64,000 nt of DNA from Fuerstiella marisgermanici (GTDB taxonomy: Bacteria > Planctomycetota > Planctomycetia > Planctomycetales > Planctomycetaceae): the NCBI RefSeq assembly GCF_001983935.1, contig NZ_CP017641.1, positions 7,676,001 to 7,740,000 of the forward strand, written 5' to 3'. Below the pieces are notes generated by a model. The model saw only the letters and a list, made by a program, of their open reading frames with translations. It had not been told where the DNA came from and did no database searches. Of the stretch, positions 28,335-36,664 are shown one piece after another; positions within the stretch are counted from its first letter, which is position 1, and each line of letters starts with the position of its first letter. The translations under genes and the position numbers were made by a program.

Positions 28335-28356
28335 AAAACTTAGTCGATGCTAAACT
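28335..28356. promoter_or_regulatory. MntR-like operator, site A (imperfect palindrome)
   Basis: AAAACTTAGTCGATGCTAAACT. The first ten bases equal those of site B four bases on, and the ACTTAG/CTAA halves are quasi-symmetric. It lies about 90 bp upstream of mntR on one side and 63 bp upstream of the DUF1559 gene on the other. Assigning MntR as the binder rests on position and palindrome style, not on a known planctomycete motif. Confidence 0.55.
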
Positions 28357-28360
28357 CGCT

Positions 28361-28382
28361 AAAACTTAGTATGGGCTAAGTT
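28361..28382. promoter_or_regulatory. MntR-like operator, site B (perfect 7 bp arms)
   Basis: AACTTAG (28363-28369) and CTAAGTT (28376-28382) are perfect inverted arms separated by TATGGG. Shares AAAACTTAGT and the downstream GCTAA with site A; centre-to-centre distance is 26 bp. It ends 36 bp before the DUF1559 start, a place where a bound repressor would block transcription. Confidence 0.6.
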
Positions 28383-28418
28383 GTTCGCGGCGGAAATTTC
28401 TGGTGGGAGGTTACGGCA

Positions 28419-29501
28419 ATGAAGGTTCTTCGGCTCAAGGTCGCACGGCGCGCGTTTACGCTCATCGAGCTTCTGGTGGTGATTGCGATCATTGCCATCC
28501 TGATTTCGCTGTTATTGCCCGCCGTGCAACAGGCTCGGGAAGCGGCTCGGCGAACTCAATGCAAAAACAACCTTAAACAGCTTGGGTTGGCACTGCACAA
28601 CTATCACGATGTGCATCGAAGACTTCCCGCCGGGTACTTCAGTTATCCAACTTCCAATGGCGCCGCGCCAGCGTGGGCTCAACTTGATCCGAATACGTGG
28701 GATGGGGCTCCGGGCTGGAGTTGGGGAGCGATGCTGCTGCCGTTTCTCGATCAGGGCAACATCACGAATTCCGTTGATTTCGACCGGCCGGTTTGGACCA
28801 CGCAGCATCGTGACGTGCTTTCGACGAAGCTGCCCGTGTTCCTGTGTCCGACGTCAAGCGGAGGCGACGACGCTTTCACTGTTCAGGGGGCCGATGGTTC
28901 ACCCCGCTTGATTAACGGTCAGCCGGTTGTGGTCGGGCGTTCTCACTACGTCGCCAGTCACGGCCAGGAATCGTGTTGGGGAGAATGCGGGTCGGCGACA
29001 ACCGGTATTGTTTTCAGCAACATCTATACGTCAGCCACCAGGACGGTCGCAATTAACGGCGACGCTGGTCGAGTTGCCGATGGCCCGTTCTATCGCAATT
29101 CCGGAACGCGGTTTCGCGACGTGACTGATGGTCTGACGAACACGGTATTTCTGGGTGAACATTCGTCAAAGCTAAGCGACAAGACGTGGGTTGGCGTCGT
29201 TCCGGGAGCGTCAACGCCGCCTCGGTTTCGCAGTCCGGAAAACGGTCCTGATGCTGCAGCGACAATGGTGTTGGTGCATGCCGGGCCGTCTGGTGGCGAA
29301 CTTGACATCACCGGTTTTCCCATCATTCATCCGGTGAATTTTCCGACCTTTCATGTCGGTCAGATGTACTCAGAACACATGGGCGGCGGGCACGTGAGTT
29401 TGGGTGATGGATCTGTCCGCTTCATTTCAGAAAACATTGACCTGCTTCTGTGGGCAGAATTGTCCAGCATGAACGAAGGCGAAGTCATCGGAGAATTTTA
29501 G
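28419..29501 (+). CDS. DUF1559 domain-containing protein with type IV pilin-like N-terminus
   Basis: 360 residues from ATG 28419, preceded by a strong GGGAGG ribosome site 8 bases upstream. The N-terminus ARRAFTLIELLVVIAIIAILISLLLPAVQQ is a prepilin peptidase site followed by the pilin helix. Then ARRTQCKNNLKQLGLALHNYHD marks the start of DUF1559, and the protein ends with GHVSLGDGSVRFISENID, the usual closing motif. DUF1559 proteins are abundant in planctomycetes and are thought to be secreted or surface pseudopilins; their function is unsettled. It forms a two-gene operon with the next gene (2 bp gap). The paired MntR-like palindromes upstream suggest metal-dependent control. Confidence 0.95.
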   Translation: MKVLRLKVARRAFTLIELLVVIAIIAILISLLLPAVQQAREAARRTQCKNNLKQLGLALHNYHDVHRRLPAGYFSYPTSNGAAPAWAQLDPNTWDGAPGWSWGAMLLPFLDQGNITNSVDFDRPVWTTQHRDVLSTKLPVFLCPTSSGGDDAFTVQGADGSPRLINGQPVVVGRSHYVASHGQESCWGECGSATTGIVFSNIYTSATRTVAINGDAGRVADGPFYRNSGTRFRDVTDGLTNTVFLGEHSSKLSDKTWVGVVPGASTPPRFRSPENGPDAAATMVLVHAGPSGGELDITGFPIIHPVNFPTFHVGQMYSEHMGGGHVSLGDGSVRFISENIDLLLWAELSSMNEGEVIGEF

Positions 29502-29503
29502 CC

Positions 29504-29827
29504 ATGAACCTGCACACGAAAATCCTGGTTTCAAGCTTGCCACTGCTGGCCATCGTCGTGTTTCTTGTGCGAGGCTGCACGCACTATGGTGAAGTCAACG
29601 CAGCCACTTATGAACACGCCAAAGCTCTGTATTCGATTTGCAATCGCAAAGACGCACAACGGCTGGAAGTGTGCGCAGCCATGATCGAAGAAGCGGCAAC
29701 TGCTGCCCAGATTTCACGAACGGAAACCGCCTACTTAAACGACATTATTACCACGGCTCGCGATCGTAACTGGACGGACGCGCTTGCCATGTCCCGGCAG
29801 TTGATGGTCGATCAGATTGATCGGTGA
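29504..29827 (+). CDS. Small membrane-anchored protein in DUF1559 operon
   Basis: 107 residues from ATG 29504, two bases after the DUF1559 stop. MNLHTKILVSSLPLLAIVVFLVRGCTHYG is a single N-terminal hydrophobic segment ending in RGC, so it is either membrane-anchored or a lipoprotein with an atypical lipobox. The rest is helical and soluble (YEHAKALYSICNRKDAQRLE, TAAQISRTETAYLNDIITTA). Small proteins of this shape often follow DUF1559 genes in planctomycetes; no function is known to me. The tight spacing implies co-translation. Confidence 0.8.
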   Translation: MNLHTKILVSSLPLLAIVVFLVRGCTHYGEVNAATYEHAKALYSICNRKDAQRLEVCAAMIEEAATAAQISRTETAYLNDIITTARDRNWTDALAMSRQLMVDQIDR

Positions 29828-29874
29828 GGCAGCAGCGGTGGACGTGGAATGTCTATGCTTGTTGTCTGTCAAAT

Positions 29875-29890
29875 TCAGGCAGCTGCCTGA
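29875..29890. terminator. 16 bp perfect palindrome between convergent genes
   Basis: TCAGGCAGCTGCCTGA is self-complementary and lies between the stops of the small operon protein (29827) and the sorbosone-dehydrogenase-like gene (29922). No loop bases and no T-run, so it may be a protein site rather than a terminator. Confidence 0.3.
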
Positions 29891-29921
29891 GTCTCGCGCA
29901 TTTGCGGCGACCGTTTCCGGA

Positions 29922-31670
29922 TCAGTTTTCGGGCGATCGTTTTTCTCGAGTTGAGCTTCTGAGCAGTTTTAGTGATCCGTCCGCTCCGAATTTTGACTGA
30001 GTGCCAAAGTCGGCGATGTACAAAATGCCCGTGCGCTTGTCCTGCGTGATATCCAGCGGGCCGTTGAGTGGCAGCTTACCTTCGGCTGAACGCAACCCGG
30101 CAACGTTGACGGGCAAACCGTCGTCGCCGAGGCGAATGGCTGCGATCTTCTTTGTGGAGTAGAAACAGCTCAGCAGACAACCGGAAAGTGGGTGAGCCGT
30201 TTCTAGCTGATACTCGATCATTCCGTTTGCACTCGTGCCGCCATGCTGCCAAATTTCAAACATCAGTTCCGCAGCAAAGCCATCTTCGGGCAGTGTGCCA
30301 ACCGGGTAATCTGAGATCTCAAAAGGATCTATTTGCGCAGTCGGGTTTCCGCCATGAAGCACGTATTGTGCTCGCGATGGATTGGGGAATCCGTAGTGCC
30401 GGCCTCGTTGCAGCAGAAAGAGGCTCTCATGGTCCGGCGTCGTTTGTTTGATCAACGAGTTTTGGTCACCGAGAATATCGGGGTCATCCGGTACGCCGTC
30501 CTGCGGGCCCCCTCGATCATTGATATTGGTGGCCGTGTAAAGGTGTCCGTTGGAATGTGAAACAATTTCCAGAGCGTTGCGAACTCCGGTCGCGAAGATC
30601 TTTACAGCAGAATCCGGTGCCGATGGATCGATCCCCGAACTCGGGTGTACGTCCAGCGGAGCGTCGATCGACTGGTAATCGAATTCCAGAATGCAGCTCG
30701 AAAGTGGCTGCTCGGGAATGCCCCAGTTCGGCGGTCCCCCTGAACTGCTGGTGGACCCAACCGATTGATAGAGCTTGCCGTCGCGAAAGACGAGCCCATT
30801 CGGCTGATGTGGCAGCGTGTCAAAACCGCCCTGCCGTTCTCGTCCGTGAGGCAAGCCATAGACGATTGTCTCTTCGTGGATTTCCTCGTGGCTCTTTCCG
30901 CCAAGTTTGATCCGCACAATCGTGCCGGTGAAGTAGTAGCGATCGTCTTTTTCCGCGAGTCGCTGCGAATAACTGGCCCAAAGGATCAGGTTGTCAGACG
31001 TCGCGGAGGGATCCCATTCCAGATCGATGTACTGCCGACTCTTTTTCGGGTCGCTAAGTAAAACGGTACGGTTTTGAGGACGGCCTTCGTCGTCGATATC
31101 CCATCGCACCAGATGGCCGAACGCATCGGCCGCGTACAGGCGACGGTCAGGCCCGAACAGGATCGTGGTCATCGAACGTGTGCCATCGAATGTTTCCATC
31201 TCAAACGTTGGCAAAGCAGACTCAGCCGCAGAAGTCTCGCCCGTCGTGAACTTCCGCGCAAACGGAACCAGTGGTTCACCGCTTCTTGACAGGACACGCT
31301 CCGAACCGTGGCAAGAATATTCCGTGAGCGGCCTCAAATCATTTTGCGGGACAAGCGTGATCGACGCATTGGTCAGGTCGGTGGATTTGCGGCACGGCAT
31401 TTCTGAGCCATCGGCAGCAACCAGCTTCAGAAACTTCAGTGAATCCGGATCAACGGCCTGGTTGAAACGCAGATTGATCGCAACGCCCGTTGGCACGTTC
31501 AAAGCGTTCTCACGAGGAAAACCGGCCGCTAGCTGAAACACTTCTGTGGCGGGCTCGTTACGCTGTGCGAAACCAAAGTCAGCGACCAGCAGCACCATCA
31601 TCGGCAAGCCACATCGTAACGCCAGTCCTAAGAAGTTTCGGTCCAATCGGTCTGTAGCAGTTGCGATCAT
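29922..31670 (-). CDS. Secreted glucose/sorbosone-dehydrogenase-like propeller with N-terminal Ig-like domain
   Basis: 582 residues from ATG 31670, which has a GAGGA ribosome site and starts a signal region (LGLALRCGLPMMVLLVADFGFAQ). Residues about 45-150 resemble a Big_5 bacterial Ig-like domain (NVPTGVAINLRFNQAVDPDSL ... LRPLTEYSCHGSERV). Residues about 165-570 form a sorbosone dehydrogenase-type propeller: FGPDRRLYAADAFGHLVRW, GLPHGRERQGGFDTLPHQPNGLVFRDGKLY, ATGVRNALEIVSHSNGHLYTA. The RHY/HQPNG pattern matches soluble quinoprotein glucose dehydrogenases, but I cannot verify that the PQQ and calcium ligands are complete. Exported; the oxidised sugar is unknown. Translation from the farther upstream ATG at 31793 is possible but less likely. 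Confidence 0.82.
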   Translation of the reverse strand: MIATATDRLDRNFLGLALRCGLPMMVLLVADFGFAQRNEPATEVFQLAAGFPRENALNVPTGVAINLRFNQAVDPDSLKFLKLVAADGSEMPCRKSTDLTNASITLVPQNDLRPLTEYSCHGSERVLSRSGEPLVPFARKFTTGETSAAESALPTFEMETFDGTRSMTTILFGPDRRLYAADAFGHLVRWDIDDEGRPQNRTVLLSDPKKSRQYIDLEWDPSATSDNLILWASYSQRLAEKDDRYYFTGTIVRIKLGGKSHEEIHEETIVYGLPHGRERQGGFDTLPHQPNGLVFRDGKLYQSVGSTSSSGGPPNWGIPEQPLSSCILEFDYQSIDAPLDVHPSSGIDPSAPDSAVKIFATGVRNALEIVSHSNGHLYTATNINDRGGPQDGVPDDPDILGDQNSLIKQTTPDHESLFLLQRGRHYGFPNPSRAQYVLHGGNPTAQIDPFEISDYPVGTLPEDGFAAELMFEIWQHGGTSANGMIEYQLETAHPLSGCLLSCFYSTKKIAAIRLGDDGLPVNVAGLRSAEGKLPLNGPLDITQDKRTGILYIADFGTQSKFGADGSLKLLRSSTREKRSPEN

Positions 31671-31914
31671 TCGGTTCCTCTGTCGAAGTGTGCGCTTGGC
31701 GTCAGCGGTCAACGCCGAGAAAATTCCAACCAACTCGGAGGCGACGAAGATCATACCTCGGTGGAAGTGCAAGTACGATTGTGTGCCACCCATCGCCTAA
31801 CAATTTGCTCGCTGTGTCCCGGTTTGTTTTCCGTCTTAACCCAGTGTAATGTGTCCTTATTGACGGAAGGGGAGTGTTGAAAGTGCTTGTGGTCGTGCCG
31901 TGCGGAGTTCACAC

Positions 31915-32760
31915 ATGAGTTCTGGATTCGATTTTATTCAGTCTGTCAGCCCCACGTCGGCAACCCTGATCGGGGAACTTCGAGGCGGTGGTGTCATCTG
32001 GTGCGATATTCAGATCGAGCTTTCAGAGTTTGAGTACGAAGGTGAAACTGAGAACGGTCCTGTAATGCTGGAGTGCATTGACTTCGGAGTGACTGATTTG
32101 AGTGAACTGGTGAATCGTGAGTTTACGTTTCCCCGGAACCCCGAGGATGGTTATGTAGAAGGCTCGCTGTGTCTGGGCTACGACTACATTCCCGCAGATC
32201 TCACGAAGATTGTCTTTGGAGACACAAATGCGAGTACGATCGACGCAGTACTGACAATCCACTTAGTTTTTGGATGGCCATGGAAAGAAGTGCCCGACAC
32301 GTTCGTCGTGGAATGGAAAATCAAGCTTGCTTTTGATTCTGAAGAACTAGGTAGGTCCTTTGCAGAACTTCGCGAAGACCTCGAAACTTCCAACTACAAT
32401 CTCCCGCCCATCGAACATCCAGTGCTCGGTACATTGACCTACGAGAATGTCACCGAGATGTATAACGGCTCCGTTGCGAACGGCACCAAATCGATTCCCT
32501 CGGGGCTAAGCGCGAGCGAGTGTGATGACCTTGATTCTCTGGTTGAGGCGGCGTGTGAAATCACTGCGGACTTGCGGAACTTGGCAGCCGCTGCTACCGA
32601 GTTCATAGGCGAAAACTCAGACAACATTGACGCCGCCAGTTCGCTGTCGTTGATATCCCTCGTCGTGTATCCCCGCGGAGCCGCCGCTTGGTTTTTTCGC
32701 AATGGCACATCCCTCGCAGCGGTCACAATGGCGTCCGATCGATCGTTCGAATTACTGTGA
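31915..32760 (+). CDS. Unrecognised soluble protein, two-part (C-terminal half DUF2004/DUF6985-like)
   Basis: 281 residues from ATG 31915, which has GGAG upstream; a GTG at 31900 is an alternative. No signal peptide or membrane helix. The first 140 residues are beta-rich and acidic with no family I know. Around residue 165 the sequence HPVLGTLTYENVTEMYNGSV resembles the HPVLGxLxYD..xxWxG start of DUF2004/DUF6985 proteins, many of which are proposed immunity proteins or partners of contact-dependent systems. The end has AEFIGENSDNIDAASSL and a short aromatic stretch. Base composition is somewhat more AT-rich than the flanking genes. Function not assigned. Confidence 0.55.
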   Translation: MSSGFDFIQSVSPTSATLIGELRGGGVIWCDIQIELSEFEYEGETENGPVMLECIDFGVTDLSELVNREFTFPRNPEDGYVEGSLCLGYDYIPADLTKIVFGDTNASTIDAVLTIHLVFGWPWKEVPDTFVVEWKIKLAFDSEELGRSFAELREDLETSNYNLPPIEHPVLGTLTYENVTEMYNGSVANGTKSIPSGLSASECDDLDSLVEAACEITADLRNLAAAATEFIGENSDNIDAASSLSLISLVVYPRGAAAWFFRNGTSLAAVTMASDRSFELL

Positions 32761-32912
32761 GCGAATGCCACGGTAGGCCTGTACACTCCCGGCTGCCGCG
32801 ATAAACAACCAGGCAGGGACCCGATTGACGAATTCCGAAATCCATGCGTCACGTGGCCGCTTGGTTTTACTGGACGATTCCGACTGAAACATTCAAGCGG
32901 CAGGTAGGTTTC

Positions 32913-33341
32913 ATGAAACAACACGCTACGAAAACCGCTCGCACCGGATCCGGGAAAATGCAGTGGCACCCCGGCGAGCGGTTCGGCGGAATCGTCGGTG
33001 GACCATCCTGGCTCGCGTATGGTGCGATCGTACTTGCCTGGAAGGGGCAGCTCATTGCGTCAGCGGTGTCCGCTGTATCCTGCCTGCTTGTGGTTGCTCT
33101 TGGCTGTTGGTTGTGGACACGTCGTGATCGAGTCGCTCCGTCCCATGCCTTTGCTTGTGTGCTGCTCACGTTTTCCCTTGTAGTTCCAATCGTGTGGTTT
33201 GTCTGTTGGGACGTTCCCATCGCCGAACGCGTGCCATCACTACAGTGGGTTCGGGGCTACCGGTCTGTCGCTGCCTGCTTGCTGGGACCTGTGATATTGC
33301 TGTGCTTTTTCATGCGGGAGCGTTTTGGGGTAACCAAGTAG
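32913..33341 (+). CDS. Small membrane protein, four predicted helices, unknown function
   Basis: 142 residues from ATG 32913 (MKQHATKTART), preceded by an AGGTAGG-like ribosome site; a further upstream ATG at 32844 is in frame. Four hydrophobic stretches are seen: LAYGAIVLAW, AVSAVSCLLVVALGCWLW, FACVLLTFSLVVPIVWFVCW and SVAACLLGPVILLCFFM. The N-terminal 30 residues are basic and polar, so it is likely an inner-membrane protein with the N-terminus inside. I recognise no family. It follows the previous gene on the same strand after 152 bp. Confidence 0.55.
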   Translation: MKQHATKTARTGSGKMQWHPGERFGGIVGGPSWLAYGAIVLAWKGQLIASAVSAVSCLLVVALGCWLWTRRDRVAPSHAFACVLLTFSLVVPIVWFVCWDVPIAERVPSLQWVRGYRSVAACLLGPVILLCFFMRERFGVTK

Positions 33342-33667
33342 ATTGTGCCCGTCCGAGATGACGGGGCAATCAACAGGCTGACTCAGCGAGCGTTGATGAC
33401 GACAGTCCGGACAGCGTTCCCCAGCGAATTGCAGATCAACCACCCAGCCATGGAAAAATACAGACGAAATCGTGGACGCGATTCTTGTTAATGCTGCGTG
33501 CCACTGCGGTCAACTTGCTGATGGGCCGTTCCGGCACGGAGTCGTCGTCCGTTTCGCAATCCTTCATTGGGCTGAAGCTTGCGGCGCTTGTCAGGTTCCT
33601 GAAATCGCGGTACTCTTCGCTGCCTCCCTGCCCTGTAAGCCATTCACCGACTGCTGAGACTGAAACG
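33342..33667. other. Gene-poor 326 bp leader before the ketosynthase gene
   Basis: No convincing gene. Open frames here lack typical features; one in frame with the ketosynthase can extend it upstream by about 60 residues but that extension does not match the family. Confidence 0.5.
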
Positions 33668-34903
33668 TTGGCCCTCGACGACCGCATTGTCATTACCGGA
33701 ATTGGACTGACTTCCCCCAACGGCAACAACCTGGCCGAATTTCGCCAGAATTTGCTCAACGGGAAGTCGGGCGTGGTGGACTACGAAACTCGCTATATGG
33801 GAGCCGTGCTCGCCGGCGTTTGCGACTTTGATCAAACTCGCTACCAGAAGCGGCGAGACGTCCGCCGGGGAACTCGGGCCGGTTCGATCGCCGTTTACTG
33901 TTCCAACGAGGCTGTGGCCGATTCAGGGCTGGATTGGCCCGCCGTGTCAAAGGACCGAGTCGGCGTCTATCTGGGCATCACAGAACACGGGAATGTCGAG
34001 ACGGAAAACGAAATCTATGAGATTTCGCAGTTCGAATACGACACGAAGGTTTGGTCGCATCACCACAATCCTCGCACGGTCGCGAACAACCCGGCGGGTG
34101 AAGTGACTCTGAATATGGGAGTCACCGGGCCTCACCTGACCATTGGAGCCGCCTGTGCGGCTGGCAATGCCGGCTTCATTCAGGCAGCTCAAATGCTGCG
34201 GCTGGGCGAATGCGACCTGGCCATTGCGGGCGGCGTTTCGGAAAGTATTCACACATTCGGCATCTTTGCCAGCTTCCAAAGTCAGGGAGCTTTGGCCACG
34301 CATGCTGATCCGGCCAAAGCCTGCCGCCCGTTTGACGAAGATCGCAACGGAATTGTGGTGGCCGAAGGCGGCGGGATTTGCACTGTTGAGCGGCTTGATG
34401 ACGCGTTGGCTCGTGGGGCGAAGATTTACGGTGAAATCATTGGATATGCAATGAATTCGGATGCGTCCGACTTCGTGCTGCCGAATTCAACTCGCCAGGC
34501 GGAGTGCATTCGGCTGGCTTTGGGGCGAGCGGGCATTACGGCGGATGACGTGGATATTGTGAGCAGCCACGCCACGGCGACGGAACAGGGAGATATCGAG
34601 GAAGCGACGGCATTGAGGGCGGTCTTTGGCGAATCCAAAGCCGTGATCAATAACACGAAGAGCTTTATTGGGCATGCAATGGGGGCAGCGGGTGCTTTGG
34701 AGCTTCTGGGTAACTTGCCGTCATTTGACGATGGGGTGGCCCACGCTACAATCAATCTTGAGAAAGCGGACCCAAGATGTGCATTGCCCAATTTAGTGGC
34801 GAATGAGCCGCGAAATCTGGGCGAAGTCGGCTGTATATTGAACAACTCGTTTGGGATGCTGGGTATCAATTCGGTCCTGATTATAAAGAAGTACGAGTCG
34901 TAA
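33668..34903 (+). CDS. Beta-ketoacyl-ACP synthase (FabF-like condensing enzyme)
   Basis: 411 residues from TTG 33668, chosen because the length and position of catalytic residues then match FabF exactly: Cys163 in IGAACAAGNAGF, His301 in SSHATATEQGD and His336 in KSFIGHAMGAAGALE, near the canonical Cys163/His303/His340. The N-terminus IVITGIGLTSPNG is the standard KAS start. Longer in-frame starts exist, the farthest at 33485. It condenses malonyl-ACP with a growing acyl chain. The following gene encodes an acyl carrier protein (11 bp away) and the next a desaturase-like flavoprotein, so this is a dedicated cassette rather than the housekeeping FAS set; there is no fabD, fabG or fabH here. 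Product unknown. Confidence 0.88.
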   Translation: MALDDRIVITGIGLTSPNGNNLAEFRQNLLNGKSGVVDYETRYMGAVLAGVCDFDQTRYQKRRDVRRGTRAGSIAVYCSNEAVADSGLDWPAVSKDRVGVYLGITEHGNVETENEIYEISQFEYDTKVWSHHHNPRTVANNPAGEVTLNMGVTGPHLTIGAACAAGNAGFIQAAQMLRLGECDLAIAGGVSESIHTFGIFASFQSQGALATHADPAKACRPFDEDRNGIVVAEGGGICTVERLDDALARGAKIYGEIIGYAMNSDASDFVLPNSTRQAECIRLALGRAGITADDVDIVSSHATATEQGDIEEATALRAVFGESKAVINNTKSFIGHAMGAAGALELLGNLPSFDDGVAHATINLEKADPRCALPNLVANEPRNLGEVGCILNNSFGMLGINSVLIIKKYES

Positions 34904-34914
34904 GGGGATTTTTG

Positions 34915-35178
34915 ATGACGGGTGAGGAGATCAGGCAGGTCGTTCTGGAAATTCTGGAGCGAATCGCTCCGGACGAAGATCTGTCCGATCTGGACGATTC
35001 TGTCGCCTTCCGCGAACAGATGGAGCTGGACAGCATGGACTTCCTGGACATTGTGATGGAGCTGCGCAAAGCGTATCGCGTGCAGATTCCGGAAGAGGAT
35101 TACCAAAACCTCAACACGATGTCTTCGACGGTCGAGTATCTAACGCCAAAACTCAAAGACGTGCCGGTCACGACGTAG
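34915..35178 (+). CDS. Acyl carrier protein
   Basis: 87 residues from ATG 34915. The phosphopantetheine-attachment motif is MELDSMDFLDIVMEL, with Ser40 in the DSMD box, and the surrounding helices (VVLEILERI at the start, YRVQIPEEDYQNLNTMSSTVEYL at the end) match ACP helices I-III. It is 11 bp after the ketosynthase stop and 25 bp before the flavoprotein start, so one operon. This is a specialised ACP, not necessarily the fatty-acid AcpP. Without the Ser modified by a PPTase it would be inactive; no PPTase is in the window. Confidence 0.93.
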   Translation: MTGEEIRQVVLEILERIAPDEDLSDLDDSVAFREQMELDSMDFLDIVMELRKAYRVQIPEEDYQNLNTMSSTVEYLTPKLKDVPVTT

Positions 35179-35203
35179 ATCGATCTCTTTGGAGAACACC
35201 GCC

Positions 35204-36583
35204 GTGCACTACGATACGGTTATCATCGGTGCCGGTATGTCTGGCCTTTCTGCGGGCGTGCGGCTGGCGTACTTCGAAAAAAACGTCTGCATCCTGGAAC
35301 GACACACCACCATCGGTGGTCTGAATTCGTTCTACCGCTTGCGCAAACGCAATTATGACGTGGGCCTGCACGCGGTGACTAACTACGCGGAACCCGGCAG
35401 CAAAGGCGGTCCGCTTAGTAAACTGCTACGTCAGTTGCGGATGAAGTGGGAAGACTTCGATCTGCGTCCACAGCTGCAATCGTCGATCGCCTTTCCCGAC
35501 TGCACGCTGCGATTCACCAACGATTTCGCTCTGTTGCTGGACCAGATCGCCACGGCATTCCCGAAACAGATTGACGGGTTTCGCCGGCTTTTGAGCGTCA
35601 TCGACAACCACGACGCGTTGGATCTGGAGAACCGGAAGAACATTTCGGCTCGCAAGGTCCTGGGCGAGCATATCAGCGACCCGCTGCTGATCGACATGCT
35701 GTTTTGTCCGCTGATGTTTTACGGCAGCCCGACCCCGCGCGACATGGACTTCAGTCAGTTCGTGATCATGTTCAAGAGCATCTTCTACGAAGGTTTTGGA
35801 CGCCCTTTTGATGGCATCCGCCTGATTCTGAAGAAGCTGGTTCGTCACTTTAAGTCGCTGGGTGGACACCTGAAGCTGCGGGCCGGTGTCAGTGAAATTA
35901 AGCAGAGTGACGGCAAAGCGAAAGCCGTGATTCTGGATGACGGTACCGAGATCACAGCAGACAATGTGCTGTCGTCGGCGGGTGCTGCGGAAACGATGAG
36001 GATGGTCGATCCGACTCGACCGGCCAAACGCCCCATCCCTGGAGACATCTCATTTGTAGAATCGATTTCGGTGCTCGATTGCGAACCGTCATCGCTCGGC
36101 CACAACGATACGATCGTGTTTTATAACGACGCTCCCTCGTTTCATTACGAACGTCCTCAGGAGCCGATCGACCTTCGCAGCGGTATCATCTGCTCGCCCA
36201 ACAACTTCGACTATTCTCGACCACTGGAAGACGGTCGTGTCCGCATCACGGCTCTGGCAGAACCCGACTACTGGATCAACATGCCGGAAGACGAGTACGC
36301 TCAGCAGAAGATGAAATGGAACGACCGGATCATCGAAAGCGCGCTGAAGCACATTCCTGACTTCCGGTCGCACGTTATTGATACCGACGTGTTTACGCCT
36401 AGAACGATTCGCCGCTTTACCGGTCACGACAACGGCTGCGTGTATGGAGCTCCCGAGAAGTTTGTCGACGGTCAAACGCCCGTTCGCAATCTGTATTTAT
36501 GTGGTACCGACCAAGGCTTCCTCGGCATTGTCGGAGCCATGCTCTCCGGCATCACGATCGCCAACCGCTATTTGTTGAAATAA
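35204..36583 (+). CDS. FAD-dependent phytoene-desaturase/carotenoid-isomerase-like oxidoreductase
   Basis: 459 residues from GTG 35204, with GGAG eight bases upstream; a TTG at 35189 is in frame. The Rossmann motif VIIGAGMSGLSAGVRL is followed by the second motif ILERHTTIGGLNSFYRLRK, typical of the CrtI/retinol-saturase family. The C-terminus has LYLCGTDQGFLGIVGAMLSGITIANRYL, the usual FAD-binding end. The DVGLHAV sequence near residue 55 is characteristic of the branch. Such enzymes desaturate, saturate or isomerise polyene chains. Placed after a ketosynthase and an ACP, its likely substrate is an ACP-bound polyene, not a free carotenoid, though this is inference. No crtB or other carotenoid gene is near. 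Confidence 0.85.
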   Translation: MHYDTVIIGAGMSGLSAGVRLAYFEKNVCILERHTTIGGLNSFYRLRKRNYDVGLHAVTNYAEPGSKGGPLSKLLRQLRMKWEDFDLRPQLQSSIAFPDCTLRFTNDFALLLDQIATAFPKQIDGFRRLLSVIDNHDALDLENRKNISARKVLGEHISDPLLIDMLFCPLMFYGSPTPRDMDFSQFVIMFKSIFYEGFGRPFDGIRLILKKLVRHFKSLGGHLKLRAGVSEIKQSDGKAKAVILDDGTEITADNVLSSAGAAETMRMVDPTRPAKRPIPGDISFVESISVLDCEPSSLGHNDTIVFYNDAPSFHYERPQEPIDLRSGIICSPNNFDYSRPLEDGRVRITALAEPDYWINMPEDEYAQQKMKWNDRIIESALKHIPDFRSHVIDTDVFTPRTIRRFTGHDNGCVYGAPEKFVDGQTPVRNLYLCGTDQGFLGIVGAMLSGITIANRYLLK

Positions 36584-36664
36584 CGGTGCTGAATCGTCGG
36601 CTTCATCTTTTTGCAGCGATCCATGGGGTGATCGTTTCCGTGCTAAAGTCGAGCTTGAGCTCTT

